DNA from: Verticiella alkaliphila
GTDB lineage: Bacteria; Pseudomonadota; Gammaproteobacteria; Burkholderiales; Burkholderiaceae_B
DNA: 64,000 bases
Assembly (NCBI RefSeq): GCF_018904615.1
Contig: NZ_JADCNH010000002.1
Span: 219,143-283,142 of the forward strand
Reading direction: 5' to 3'
The notes under the pieces: generated by a model
What the model was told of the DNA's origin: nothing
Databases searched by the model: none
What the model saw: only the letters and a program-made list of their open reading frames with translations
Translations under genes and position numbers: made by a program
Shown here: piece by piece, positions 36,848 to 45,950 of the stretch
Layout: every line of letters starts with the position of its first letter
Numbering within the stretch: position 1 is the stretch's first letter

Positions 36848-37636
36848 ATGAGCAAACACCAGGCGCGCAAGCGCTTTGGCCAGCATTTTCTGGTCGATCC
36901 CGGCGTGATCGAGAACATCGTGCGCGCGATTGCGCCGGCTGCGACTGACACTGTCATCGAGATCGGGCCGGGGCTCTCGGCCATCACGGCGCCGCTCATC
37001 GCCCGCCTGGATCGCCTGCGCGTGGTGGAGATCGATCGCGATCTCGCTGCGCGGCTGCGCAAGCAGTATCCGCCGGAGCGCCTGGAGATCACGGAGGCCG
37101 ACGCGCTGACGGTGGATTTCGGCGCCTTTGGCGAGAATCTGCGCATCGTGGGCAACCTGCCCTACAACATCTCCACGCCCATTCTCTTTCACCTGCTCAC
37201 CTTTGCGGAGCGCGTGAAGGATCAGCATTTCATGCTGCAGCGCGAGGTGATCGATCGCATGGTGGCCGCACCGGGCGAAGCCGATTACGGGCGGCTCGCC
37301 GTGATGCTGCAGGCCCGCTATGCCATGAGCAAGCTCTTCGACGTACCGGCCGATGCCTTCGATCCGCCGCCCAAGGTGGTCTCGGCGGTGGTGCGCATGC
37401 GACCGCTGCCGGAGGACCGACCGCGTCCGCAGTCGGAATCTGCCTTCGCCCAGGTGGTGACGCGGGCCTTCGCCCAGCGGCGCAAGATGTTGCGCCGCGC
37501 CTTGGGCGATTGGACGGCGCACGTGCCGTGGGATGACCTCGGCGTGGCGCCCACGGCGCGGGCCGAGGAAGTATCCGTGGCGCAGTTCATGGGGATGTCG
37601 GATGCGCTGGTGAAGGCGGGGGTCATCGCTGGCTGA
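36848..37636 (+). CDS. rsmA: 16S rRNA (adenine1518-N6/adenine1519-N6)-dimethyltransferase
   Basis: 262 residues (KsgA/RsmA). Dimethylates two adjacent adenines in the 3'-terminal helix of 16S rRNA using S-adenosylmethionine. Seen: [17 protein letters not shown], the SAM motif [20 protein letters not shown], and the catalytic [11 protein letters not shown], then [14 protein letters not shown]. The ATG at 36848 has GAGGA upstream. Loss of this enzyme gives kasugamycin resistance. Unlike in many betaproteobacteria, the surA/pdxA genes are not adjacent. Confidence 0.97.
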   Translation: MSKHQARKRFGQHFLVDPGVIENIVRAIAPAATDTVIEIGPGLSAITAPLIARLDRLRVVEIDRDLAARLRKQYPPERLEITEADALTVDFGAFGENLRIVGNLPYNISTPILFHLLTFAERVKDQHFMLQREVIDRMVAAPGEADYGRLAVMLQARYAMSKLFDVPADAFDPPPKVVSAVVRMRPLPEDRPRPQSESAFAQVVTRAFAQRRKMLRRALGDWTAHVPWDDLGVAPTARAEEVSVAQFMGMSDALVKAGVIAG

Positions 37637-37670
37637 GGGCGCAAGAGCTTCTGCACATGCGTCGCTGCCA

Positions 37671-37739
37671 CTGGGGGCCCGACGCAGTCGCTCCCCCGCA
37701 GTGTCTCGCCTTCAGTCGCTGGGTGCGTCGGCCCCCCAG
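37671..37739. repeat. Imperfect 16-bp inverted repeat after rsmA
   Basis: CTGGGGGCCCGACGCA (37671-37686) and TGCGTCGGCCCCCCAG (37724-37739) pair with one mismatch across a 37-base spacer, between the convergent rsmA and pirin genes. It may form a large hairpin serving as a terminator or be a dispersed repeat; copies elsewhere cannot be checked here. Confidence 0.5.
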
Positions 37740-37788
37740 CGTCAGCGCCGGGGTAGCGGCCTGCGATGACGTTGGGGGCTGAGGTCTT

Positions 37789-38511
37789 TTACGGCATCTG
37801 CGGCAGTTCGTTCGGGCGCAGGTCGAAGACCAGCACTTCGGCGTCCTCCCCGCCGCTGAAGGTGAGTTCGCGCTCGTCGCGCACCCGGGCGCCATCGCCT
37901 TCACCCAGCCGCTGGCCGTTCACCTCGATGCTGCCGCGAGCCACGTGGATGTAGGCGTAGCGGCCCTGCGGCAGGGTGAGGGTGGCGGTCTCGTCACCGT
38001 CGAAGAGGCCAGCGTACACCTGCGCATCCTGGTGCACGGCGAGCGAGCCCTGTGCGCCCTCCGGCGAGATGATCAGGCGCAGCTGACCGCGCTTGTCGGC
38101 AGGCGAGAAGTGCACCTGCTGATAGCGTGGCTCCACGCCACGGCGGCCGGGCACGATCCAGATCTGCAGAAAGTGCACGCCTTCGTCGGGCGAATGGTTG
38201 AACTCGCTGTGCCGCACGCCCGTGCCGGCGCTCATCATCTGCACGTCGCCCGGGCGGATCACCGATCCGGTGCCCATCGAATCCTTGTGCTCCAGCGCGC
38301 CTTCCAGCACGTAGGAGAAGATCTCCATGTCGCGGTGCGGGTGGGCGCCGAAGCCCTGGGCGGGCGCGACACGGTCGTCGTTGATCACGAGCAGGTCCGA
38401 GAAGCCTTGCTGGGCCGGGTCATGGTAGTGACCGAAGGAGAAGGTGTGGCGCGATTGGAGCCAGCCGAGGTTGGCGACACCGCGGGCATTGGCTTGGCGA
38501 ACGTCGATCAT
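37789..38511 (-). CDS. Pirin family protein (bicupin)
   Basis: 240 residues. The N-terminal cupin has the metal motif FGAHPHRDMEIFSYVLEG with His/His/Glu ligands, and GTGVRHSEFNHS is the second conserved segment; the C-terminal cupin is IEVNGQRLGEGDGARV. YhaK/YhhW-type pirins bind iron and can have quercetinase activity. A LysR gene is divergent 175 bases away and probably controls it. Confidence 0.95.
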   Translation of the reverse strand: MIDVRQANARGVANLGWLQSRHTFSFGHYHDPAQQGFSDLLVINDDRVAPAQGFGAHPHRDMEIFSYVLEGALEHKDSMGTGSVIRPGDVQMMSAGTGVRHSEFNHSPDEGVHFLQIWIVPGRRGVEPRYQQVHFSPADKRGQLRLIISPEGAQGSLAVHQDAQVYAGLFDGDETATLTLPQGRYAYIHVARGSIEVNGQRLGEGDGARVRDERELTFSGGEDAEVLVFDLRPNELPQMP

Positions 38512-38644
38512 GATGGTGTCCTCTGTCGATGAAATTCAAAGTGGCTTCCGAGGAAGCGGTTTGCGATGCTTCCCAGGAGGGGCTTGCAATCGCGTCGTCA
38601 TGGAAAGCATTATGCGCGGCCGTAACCGGCTTCACAGCGAATAG

Positions 38645-38667
38645 TTTCTCGATCTATGATCGAAAAA
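38645..38667. promoter_or_regulatory. Probable LysR-type binding site between pirin and LysR
   Basis: TTTCTCGAT (38645-38653) and ATCGAAAAA (38659-38667) are an interrupted inverted repeat, eight of nine pairs matching, 20 bases before the LysR start. Position and symmetry fit autoregulation by the LysR and control of pirin. Confidence 0.5.
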
Positions 38668-38686
38668 ATCGAATATGAGGTGACGG

Positions 38687-39610
38687 ATGCGCAAGCTCTC
38701 TCTGGAGGCCATCGAGATCGTCGATGCCATCGACCGCTATGGGTCCTTTGCGGCGGCCGCGGAGCGCTTGCACCGGGTGCCATCGACGATCTCGTATGCC
38801 GTGGCAAAGATCGAGGAGCAACTGGGCTTGCCGCTCTTTGCGCGCAACGGACCGCGCATCCAGCTCACGCCGGCAGGCGACGAATTGCTGCGCGAAGGGC
38901 GCTGGCTGCTGGCGGCCGCCGGCGACCTGGAATCGCGCATGCGCCAGATCGCGACGGGCTACGAGGCCGAGCTGCGCATCGCGCACGATTCCCTGCTGCC
39001 CACCAGCGCCTTCATCGACGACATCCGGGATTTCGAGGCCCTGCAGTGCGGTACCCGCCTGCGGCTGGTGAGCGAGACGCTCTCCAGCACCTGGGAGGCG
39101 TTGCGCGAGGACCGCGCCGATCTCATCATCGCCGCGGGCGATGGCCCGGCCGGCGGGGGCTACAAGACGGTGCCGGTGGGCGCGGTGGCGTTCGTCTTCT
39201 GCGTGGCGCCGACCCACCCGCTCGCTCATGCTGGCCATCCGCTCACCCGCGCGGATCTGCTGGCGCATACGGCGGTGGTGGTGGGCGATCGCGCGCAGGC
39301 GATGGCCGAACGCACGATCGGCGTGCTCGCCGGCCAGCCGCGGCTGACCGTGCCCGACATGGCCACCAAGATCGCCTGTCAGGTGGCCGGTCTCGGGCAT
39401 GGCTTCGTGCCGCGCGACTGCGTGCAGGCGGATATCGCAGCCGGGCGTCTCGTCGAGTGCGAGACTGAGCAGCCGCGCAGCCCCGAGCCTTTCTGGCTGG
39501 CCTACAAGCCGACGCCGGGCGGTCAGGCGGCCAAGTGGTGGCGCGAGCGGCTGGCGCGGCCGCTGCTGCCCGCCTGGCTGCGCCGGCTAGGGAATGTCCC
39601 GGCTGCCTGA
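38687..39610 (+). CDS. LysR family transcriptional regulator
   Basis: 307 residues. HTH: LEAIEIVDAIDRYGSFAAAAERLHRVPSTISYAVAKIEEQLGLPLFARNGPRIQLTPAG-type pattern spread over residues 5-65. The effector domain contains LRIAHDSLLPTSAF. This LysR subtype is commonly the divergent neighbour of pirin genes in Proteobacteria, so pirin is the likely target. Confidence 0.94.
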   Translation: MRKLSLEAIEIVDAIDRYGSFAAAAERLHRVPSTISYAVAKIEEQLGLPLFARNGPRIQLTPAGDELLREGRWLLAAAGDLESRMRQIATGYEAELRIAHDSLLPTSAFIDDIRDFEALQCGTRLRLVSETLSSTWEALREDRADLIIAAGDGPAGGGYKTVPVGAVAFVFCVAPTHPLAHAGHPLTRADLLAHTAVVVGDRAQAMAERTIGVLAGQPRLTVPDMATKIACQVAGLGHGFVPRDCVQADIAAGRLVECETEQPRSPEPFWLAYKPTPGGQAAKWWRERLARPLLPAWLRRLGNVPAA

Positions 39611-39628
39611 GTTCGTGCTGCCCGTGCT

Positions 39629-39658
39629 ATCAGTACCGCATGTATCAGTACCGCATGT
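39629..39658 (+). repeat. Perfect 15-bp tandem duplication
   Basis: ATCAGTACCGCATGT occurs twice without a gap (39629-39643 and 39644-39658), between the LysR stop and the Bug start. It could be a duplicated regulator site or a slippage product. Confidence 0.9.
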
Positions 39659-39702
39659 CCTGGACGGCGCGATTGGCCCGTCTGCCTCTTGCTGGAGATC
39701 CC

Positions 39703-40677
39703 ATGAAGCGTCGCGTCGTCCTGATTACCTTGAGCCTGGGTCTGTCTGCAGCTTTCGGCATGGCTGCGCCTGCCGCGGCTGCCGACACGTGGCCAGACAA
39801 ACCGGTGCGCTTCGTCGTGCCGTTCACCCCGGGCGGGCCGAGCGACATCGTGCTGCGCGCCACGCTCGAAAAGATGCAGCCCGTACTCAAGCAGCCCCTG
39901 ATCCTCGAGAACAAGCCGGGCGCGGCAGGCAACGTGGGGGCGGCCGACGTGGCCCGCTCGGCCCCGGACGGCTACACGTGGCTCTGGTCCACGGACACCG
40001 TCGTCACGATCAACCCGCACGTCTATGGCAAGCAGGCGTTCGATGCGTCTGCGCTGATGCCCGTGACCCGGGCGTCCACGTTCAGCCAGACGCTGGTGTG
40101 CAATCCCTCGTTGGGTTTCAAGACCTTGTCGGACCTCGTCACCGCCGCCAAGGCCCGGCCGCTCAGCTATGCCTCGGGCGGTGCGGGCTCACCGGGGCAC
40201 CTGGCCACGGAGTTGCTCCTGTCCACCGCCGGCATCCGCATGGCCCACGTGCCGTACAAGGGCCCGGCGCCTGCCATGCAGGACGTGATGGGTGGCCACA
40301 TCGAGTGTGGGTTCCTGGCAGGGCCGACCGTGCTGCCGCAGATTCAGGCCGGACGGCTGGTGGCGCTCGCCGTGTCGGGCGCGGCGCGTTCGCCGCTTCT
40401 GCCGGATGTGCCTACCGTGGCGGAATCCGGCTATCCAGGCTATGACGCGACGTTTTCGCTGGTGCTGCTGGCACCCCAGGGCACGCCGATGCCCATCGTT
40501 GAGCGCATGCAGCAGACGATGGCAGCCGCGCTGAAGGATCCGGGCGTGCAGGAAACGCTCAAGCTCACGGATCAGGCCGCCGTGGGCGACACGCCCGCTG
40601 CCGCCGCCGAGCGGCTGACCAAGGATAGCCAGACGTGGGGTGAGGTGGTGCGCAAGATCGATCTGAAGGTGGACTGA
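39703..40677 (+). CDS. Bug/TctC family periplasmic receptor
   Basis: 324 residues from the ATG at 39703 with GGAGA upstream. Signal peptide ends AAAA (about 27). Motifs: VVPFTPGGPSDIVLR, ENKPGAAGNVGAADVA, YASGGAGSPGHLATELL, VPYKGPAPAMQDVM, DVPTVAESGYPGYDATFS. Ends KIDLKVD, the usual Bug finish. It follows LysR on the same strand by 92 bases, with a 15-bp tandem repeat between. Ligand unknown. Confidence 0.93.
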   Translation: MKRRVVLITLSLGLSAAFGMAAPAAAADTWPDKPVRFVVPFTPGGPSDIVLRATLEKMQPVLKQPLILENKPGAAGNVGAADVARSAPDGYTWLWSTDTVVTINPHVYGKQAFDASALMPVTRASTFSQTLVCNPSLGFKTLSDLVTAAKARPLSYASGGAGSPGHLATELLLSTAGIRMAHVPYKGPAPAMQDVMGGHIECGFLAGPTVLPQIQAGRLVALAVSGAARSPLLPDVPTVAESGYPGYDATFSLVLLAPQGTPMPIVERMQQTMAAALKDPGVQETLKLTDQAAVGDTPAAAAERLTKDSQTWGEVVRKIDLKVD

Positions 40678-40765
40678 GTCCGCATCACGACCGAGGCGCC
40701 GCCGCGCGCGACTTCGCATCGCGCGCCCGTGTCCACGGCCGCCTTAGACACCACCGCGTCGTCGA

Positions 40766-42370
40766 TCAGAACGCCGCGACTGAGCCGTCCGAGCGCGGAT
40801 CGAAGCCGCCTTCGAGCGCGCCATCGGGGCTGCGCAGCAGGCAGCCCGCGTGGCCGAAGGTCTCGTCGAAATCCCCCAGCACGTCCACTTCGTGGCCACG
40901 CGCGCGCAGCTCGGCGACGGTCTCGGGTGAGAACCGGCTCTCCAGCTTGAGCGTATCCGAGGTCTGCCCCCAGGTGCGGCCCAGGAGCCAGCGCGGTGCG
41001 GCAATCGCGTCCTGCGGATTCATGCCGTGCTGCACGGTGCGCGTGAAGACGGCCGACTGGCTCTGCGGCTGGCCGTCGCCGCCCATGTTGCCGTAGACCA
41101 TCGTGCGGCCATCGTCGAGCAGGGCCAGCGCCGGGTTGAGCGTGTGGAACGGGCGCTTGCCGGGCGCGAGGCTGTTGATGTGACCGGGCACGAGCGAGAA
41201 CGAAGCGCCACGGTTCTGCCAGTTCACGCCGCTCTGGCGCAGCACCACGCCCGAGCCAAACTCGTGATAGATGCTCTGGATCATGGATACGGCGCGGCCC
41301 TCGCCATCGATCACGCCCATCCAGATGGTGTCGGCCGGGCCCTTGCCGGCGCCCCAGGGGGCCGCGCGCTGCATGTCGATGCGCGCCGCCATGGCGTCCA
41401 GCGCATCGGGTGCGAGAAAGCTCGCCGGGTCCACGCGCATGTGCGCGGGGTCGGTGATGTGGGCGTCGCGCACGGCGAAGGCCTGCTTCACGGACTCCAC
41501 GGCCGCATGGACGTAGTCGGCGCCCAGCGGGTCGTGTCGCTTCGTGTCCAGGCGGTCCATCAGCCCCAGGATCATCAGCGAGACCAGGCCTTGCGTGGGT
41601 GGCGGCATGTTGAAGACGCGGCCGTGGCTGTGGCGCAGCATCAAGGCATCGCGACGCACGGCGCGATGGGCCTGAAGATCGGCGAGTGCCAGCGGGCTGC
41701 CGGCCGCGGCGAGGTCATCGGCCAGGGTGCGCGCGAGTTCGCCCCGGTAGAAGTCGTCCAGGCCGTGACGGGCCAGGTGTTCGAGGGTGGCTGCCATGCG
41801 GGGCTGGTGGAACAGCGCGCCGATGTCGGGCGCCTGACCACCGGGCATGAAGGCGTCAGCAAAGCCGTGGATCGGGGTGAGCTCGGCTGCCTTGCCGGCG
41901 GTGTTGCGATGCTGGCTGGCCGTGACGGGCACGCCGTGGCGTGCGTAGTCGATGGCGTCGGCTAGCAGACGCGAGAGCGGCAGCTTGCCGCCCGCGCGTT
42001 CCCGGCTCAAGGCCAGCGCTTCGTCCCAGCCCGCGAGGGTGCCGGCCACGGTGATGGCCGCGTCGCCGCCCCGGAAGGGGATGGCGGTGCGGCCCGCGTA
42101 ATGCTCGGCGCGCACACCTTGCGCCGCCGCGCCGCTCGCATCGATGCCGATCACGTCGGCGTCGCCGCCCGCGCGCGGTAGCGACACGAGCCAGAAGCTG
42201 TCGCCGCCGATGCCGTTCATGTGCGGGTAGACCACGGCGATCGAGGCGGCAGCCGCGACCATCGCCTCGATGGCGTTGCCGCCTTCGCGCAGGACGGCCA
42301 GCGCGGATTGCGAGGCCAGGGCGTGGGGGGCGACGGCCATGCCTCGACGGCCGCGAACGGGATTGGACAT
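40766..42370 (-). CDS. Gamma-glutamyltransferase family protein
   Basis: 534 residues from the ATG at 42370; no signal peptide, so cytoplasmic. It is an Ntn hydrolase: AVLREGGNAIEAMVAAAASIAVVYPHMNGIGGDSFWLV is the N-terminal hallmark region, and autocleavage would expose Thr348 in GPADTIWMGVIDGEG, with FGSGVV and GNMGGDGQPQSQ later. Family members cleave gamma-glutamyl amides; many in this branch are acylases or hydrolases of unknown substrate. Same strand as, and 115 bases after, the LivMGF gene, so it is probably the last gene of the transport operon. Confidence 0.9.
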   Translation of the reverse strand: MSNPVRGRRGMAVAPHALASQSALAVLREGGNAIEAMVAAAASIAVVYPHMNGIGGDSFWLVSLPRAGGDADVIGIDASGAAAQGVRAEHYAGRTAIPFRGGDAAITVAGTLAGWDEALALSRERAGGKLPLSRLLADAIDYARHGVPVTASQHRNTAGKAAELTPIHGFADAFMPGGQAPDIGALFHQPRMAATLEHLARHGLDDFYRGELARTLADDLAAAGSPLALADLQAHRAVRRDALMLRHSHGRVFNMPPPTQGLVSLMILGLMDRLDTKRHDPLGADYVHAAVESVKQAFAVRDAHITDPAHMRVDPASFLAPDALDAMAARIDMQRAAPWGAGKGPADTIWMGVIDGEGRAVSMIQSIYHEFGSGVVLRQSGVNWQNRGASFSLVPGHINSLAPGKRPFHTLNPALALLDDGRTMVYGNMGGDGQPQSQSAVFTRTVQHGMNPQDAIAAPRWLLGRTWGQTSDTLKLESRFSPETVAELRARGHEVDVLGDFDETFGHAGCLLRSPDGALEGGFDPRSDGSVAAF

Positions 42371-42485
42371 CAGGTGCTGCTCCTTGGTGTGACCGAAGGC
42401 CATGGCAGAGCAGATGCCCGCCATGGCCCTCAGCGCGAGTTGGCGTCACGGGCCCGCGACACGAGCCCGGCTCGATGCGCCCCTG

Positions 42486-45023
42486 TCAGTGCCCGCCCAG
42501 ATAAGCGCGGGCCAGGCTGGCATCCGCCGCGATCTCGGCCGACGTGCCCTGGGCGACGATGCGCCCATTTTCCATGACGTAGGCGCGATCCGCCACGGCC
42601 AGGGCCAGGCCGGCCATCTGGTCGACGAGGAGCAAGGTCATGCCTTCGCGGCGCAACTGATCCAGCGCGGCGAAGAGTTCGGCGATCACGCGCGGCGCCA
42701 GGCCCAGTGAGGGCTCGTCCAGCAGCAGGATGCGCGGGCGCGACATCAGGGCGCGGGCGATGGCGAGCATCTGCTGCTCGCCACCGGACAGCAGACCAGC
42801 GCGCTGATGCAGGCGCTCGCGAAGACGCGGAAAGCGTTGCAGCATCTCTTCGACGCGGGCTTCGCGATCCTTCGGCTGCAGGAAGGCACCCAGGCGGATG
42901 TTGTCGAGGACGGAAAGCTCCGGGAACACCTGACGCCCTTCGGGCACCAGCACCATGCCGCGGGCCACGATGGATTCGGTCGGGGCGGTCGAGATGTCCA
43001 GGCCATCCAGGTGGATGCCGCCGCCAGACAGCGGCCGGTGCAGACCGCTCAGGGCGCGCATCAGCGTGGATTTGCCCGCGCCGTTCGCACCCAGCAAGGC
43101 CACGGCTTCGCCACGATGCACCTGCAGGCCGATGCCGTGCAGCACGGGCTCCGCACCGTAGCCTGCCACCAGCGCGCCCACGCCGAGCATCTCCGGACCT
43201 GGCGCGGGACGAGCCTCGTCCGCGGACACGGCCGACGCCAGGCTTTCGCCCAAGTAGGCCTGCTGCACCTTGGGATCGGCCTGCACCGTCGCCGGATTGC
43301 CCTCGGCCAACCACTGACCGGCGTCGAGCACGACGACGTGATCCGAGATGCCCATGACGAGCGCCATGTCGTGCTCGACGAGCAGCACGCCCAGTCCCGC
43401 ATCGGCGATCCGGCGCAGCAGGGCCGCCAGACGCTCCTTGTCTTCGCGCGACAGGCCGGCGGCGGGCTCGTCGAGCAGCAGCACGGTCGGGTCCAGCGCC
43501 AGGGCGCGTGCGATCTCGACCAGGCGGCGATCCACGTGGGGAAGGTCGGCGGCGCGTGCCGCCGGCGAGCCGGTGTAGCCGCACCAGGCGAGGAGGGCGC
43601 GCGCCTGGCCGAGTCGGTCGTCGTCACGCAGTCGCCCCGCACCGAAGAGGGGCCCCAGGCGCCCGCCCGTCATGGCCAGCGCGACGTTCTCCTCCACGGT
43701 CAGGCCGCCGAAGAGTTGGGAGGTCTGATAGGTGCGGGCGATGCCGCGCCGTGCCAGGGACAGGGCAGAGGCCCCCGCAAGGCGTTCCTCACCCAGGCTG
43801 AACGTGCCCTCGGTGGGGCGATAGAAGCCGCTCAGCATGTTGAGCGCGGTGGACTTGCCGGCGCCATTGGGGCCGATGAGGCTCGTGACCGCACCGGCCT
43901 GGGCCGTGAGCGAGAGCGCCTGCACGGCGCGCACGCCACCGAACTGCATCGTCAGGCCCTGGGCCGACAAGGCCGCGCGGGGACGCTGAGGCAAGGCGAA
44001 GTCCGTGGCGACGGCAGCGCTCGGCAAGGGCGCGGTGACGGGCCGCAGCCGGCGCACGACGCTGCGCACGAGCCCCACCATGCCTTCCGGCGCGACCCAC
44101 AGCACCACGAGAAGCAGAAGACCGAAGAAGAGCAGGCGGAATTCTTCCAGGCTGGACAGGAGCTCCGGCAGCAGGCCCACGATGAGGGCGCCGACGATGG
44201 GCCCGGCCACGGATCCCGCGCCCCCCAGCAGCACGACCAGCACGAAGAGGATGGACTGCACGAAGCCGAACGTGTGCGGCGTGACGAAGCTCGAGAGCGG
44301 TGCGAAGAGCGCCCCTGCCGCACCGGCGCAGGCGGCCGACACGGCGAATGCCACGACCTTGATGACCAGCGGATTCAGGCCGAGCGAGGCGGCGGCGGTC
44401 TCGCTGTCGCGCACGGCGCGCATGCCGGCGCCCCAGGTGCCGCGCGAGAGCCAGGCATAGCCTGCCAGCGCGACAGCCGCGGCCGCCAGGGCCAGCAGGG
44501 CCACGGCGCGCTCGCCCTGGGCCAGCGAACCCAGGCTGGGCGCGATGATGCCCATGATGCCGTTCTGCCCGCCCGTGAGATCGCGCATCTCGACGATGCC
44601 GTGTTCGACGATGAAGCCGAAGGCGATCGTGATCATGGCCAGGTAGGGGCCCTTCACGCGCAGCGCTGGCAACGCGAGCAGCGCGCCCATGGCGGCGGCG
44701 AGAAGCGCGGCGATGGGCCAAGCGAGCCAGAAGCTCATGCCAGCCTGGGTGGTGAGGATGGCGACGGTGTAGGCGCCGATGGCGTAGAAGCCGACGTGGC
44801 CGAAGGACACCTGTCCCGTCAGACCGATCAGCACGTTCAGGCCGATGCCCACCACGGCGAGCAACGCGACGTTGGCAAGGACGAAGACGTAGTAATCGTT
44901 GACGGTGAGCGCGAGCACCGCGCCCACGGCGAAGAGACCCAGGGCCGCGCCAATCTGCGCGGGGGAGCCCAGGCCCAGGGGTCGGGCGGGGCGGGCGGTG
45001 GCGATGGCGGAATGCGATGTCAT
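42486..45023 (-). CDS. Branched-chain amino acid-type ABC transporter: fused LivM permease and LivG and LivF ATPases
   Basis: One 845-residue chain holds three proteins that are normally separate. Residues 1-330 are LivM (about nine helices; GLTGQVSFGHVGFYAIGAY, GGQNGIMGI). Residues 350-590 are LivG: Walker A GPNGAGKST (384-392), Walker B LLLDEP (515-520), H-loop VEHD (549-552). Its signature motif reads LPHVD (494-498) instead of LSGGQ/LSYGQ. Residues 610-845 are LivF: Walker A GANGAGKST (645-653), LSGGEQQM (745-752), ILLLDEPS (765-772). The frame is intact with no internal stop. The start overlaps livH by 4 bases (ATGA). Imports an amino acid-like or amide ligand. Two-way LivM-LivG fusions are known; the three-way form is less usual. 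Confidence 0.94.
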   Translation of the reverse strand: MTSHSAIATARPARPLGLGSPAQIGAALGLFAVGAVLALTVNDYYVFVLANVALLAVVGIGLNVLIGLTGQVSFGHVGFYAIGAYTVAILTTQAGMSFWLAWPIAALLAAAMGALLALPALRVKGPYLAMITIAFGFIVEHGIVEMRDLTGGQNGIMGIIAPSLGSLAQGERAVALLALAAAAVALAGYAWLSRGTWGAGMRAVRDSETAAASLGLNPLVIKVVAFAVSAACAGAAGALFAPLSSFVTPHTFGFVQSILFVLVVLLGGAGSVAGPIVGALIVGLLPELLSSLEEFRLLFFGLLLLVVLWVAPEGMVGLVRSVVRRLRPVTAPLPSAAVATDFALPQRPRAALSAQGLTMQFGGVRAVQALSLTAQAGAVTSLIGPNGAGKSTALNMLSGFYRPTEGTFSLGEERLAGASALSLARRGIARTYQTSQLFGGLTVEENVALAMTGGRLGPLFGAGRLRDDDRLGQARALLAWCGYTGSPAARAADLPHVDRRLVEIARALALDPTVLLLDEPAAGLSREDKERLAALLRRIADAGLGVLLVEHDMALVMGISDHVVVLDAGQWLAEGNPATVQADPKVQQAYLGESLASAVSADEARPAPGPEMLGVGALVAGYGAEPVLHGIGLQVHRGEAVALLGANGAGKSTLMRALSGLHRPLSGGGIHLDGLDISTAPTESIVARGMVLVPEGRQVFPELSVLDNIRLGAFLQPKDREARVEEMLQRFPRLRERLHQRAGLLSGGEQQMLAIARALMSRPRILLLDEPSLGLAPRVIAELFAALDQLRREGMTLLLVDQMAGLALAVADRAYVMENGRIVAQGTSAEIAADASLARAYLGGH

Positions 45024-45895
45024 ACTTTCTTCACCTCGGCGCGGCCGAAAAGACCCGCCGGACGCAGGGCCAGGGCGACGATGACCAGGCCGAACGTGAT
45101 GATGTGCGTGTAGCCCGAGCCCAGCGTGCTGGTGACCAGGGCTTCGATGAGCCCGAACAGCAGGCCGGCGATCATGACGCCCCAGGCGCTCGTGATGCCG
45201 CCCAGGATGGCCACGGCGAATGCCTTCAGGCCGAAGAGGGTGCCCATGTCCGAATGCACGTTGAAGAGCGGGGCGATGAGTACGCCTGCGATGCCGGCAA
45301 AGAGCGTGGACAGTGCGAAGGCAACGGCGATGGCCCGGCGGATGGGAATCCCCATGAGACGCGCGGCCGACGGGTTCTGCACGACGGCGAGCATGCCGGT
45401 GCCCCAGCGCGTGCGCCGCGAGACGAAGTGCAGGGCCGCGGCCAGCGCGAGACCGACCACCGGGATGAGCAACTGCAGCGGATACACGCCCAGGCTGATG
45501 CCGCCCAGGTCCAGGGGTGTCTGCGCGAGTGGCGAGGGCAGTGCGCGCGGCTCTTTGCCGAAGGTGAACATGACGAGGTTGTCCAGCACGATGCCCAGGG
45601 CGACCGTGGCCATCAGCCAGCCGTCCGAGCCGCGGCTCGCGAAGGGGCGCACGGCGAGGAATTCGACCACGAGGCCATACAGCGCGCACAGTGCGAGCGC
45701 CATCGCGATGGCCGGCAGGAGCGGCCAGCCCAGCGTCTGGGCGAAGGTGAAGGTCAGCACCGCGCCCAGCATCATCGAGCTGCCCTGGGCGAAGTTGACT
45801 GTGCCCGAGACGGCATACGTGACGTAGAAGCCAAGGGCCATGAGCCCGTACATGCTTCCGAGGCCCAGCCCGCTGATCAGTGCAGACAACAGCAT
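45020..45895 (-). CDS. livH: Branched-chain amino acid-type ABC transporter permease, LivH family
   Basis: 291 residues, eight or nine helices. GLGLGSMYGLMALGFYVTYAVSGTVNFAQGSSMMLGA is the family opening region and GLKAFAVAILGGITSAWGVMIAGLLFGLIEAL the C-terminal one. It pairs with the LivM half of the fused protein to form the membrane channel. Start 55 bases after the binding-protein stop; stop overlaps the start of the fused gene. Confidence 0.95.
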   Translation of the reverse strand: MLLSALISGLGLGSMYGLMALGFYVTYAVSGTVNFAQGSSMMLGAVLTFTFAQTLGWPLLPAIAMALALCALYGLVVEFLAVRPFASRGSDGWLMATVALGIVLDNLVMFTFGKEPRALPSPLAQTPLDLGGISLGVYPLQLLIPVVGLALAAALHFVSRRTRWGTGMLAVVQNPSAARLMGIPIRRAIAVAFALSTLFAGIAGVLIAPLFNVHSDMGTLFGLKAFAVAILGGITSAWGVMIAGLLFGLIEALVTSTLGSGYTHIITFGLVIVALALRPAGLFGRAEVKKV

Positions 45896-45950
45896 CGTGT
45901 TTCCTTGAACGAGGAGGGCGGGAATGCCTGCGCATTCCCGCTCGGGGGTA

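Noticed and set aside
42807..45113. 768-residue plus-strand open frame
   Set aside because: Antisense to the LivMGF gene; Arg/His/Gln/Gly-rich shadow.
42486..45935. Long N-terminal extension of the LivMGF frame up to 45935
   Set aside because: The extension is antisense-like or out-of-frame over livH; the ATG at 45023 overlaps the livH stop in the usual coupled manner.
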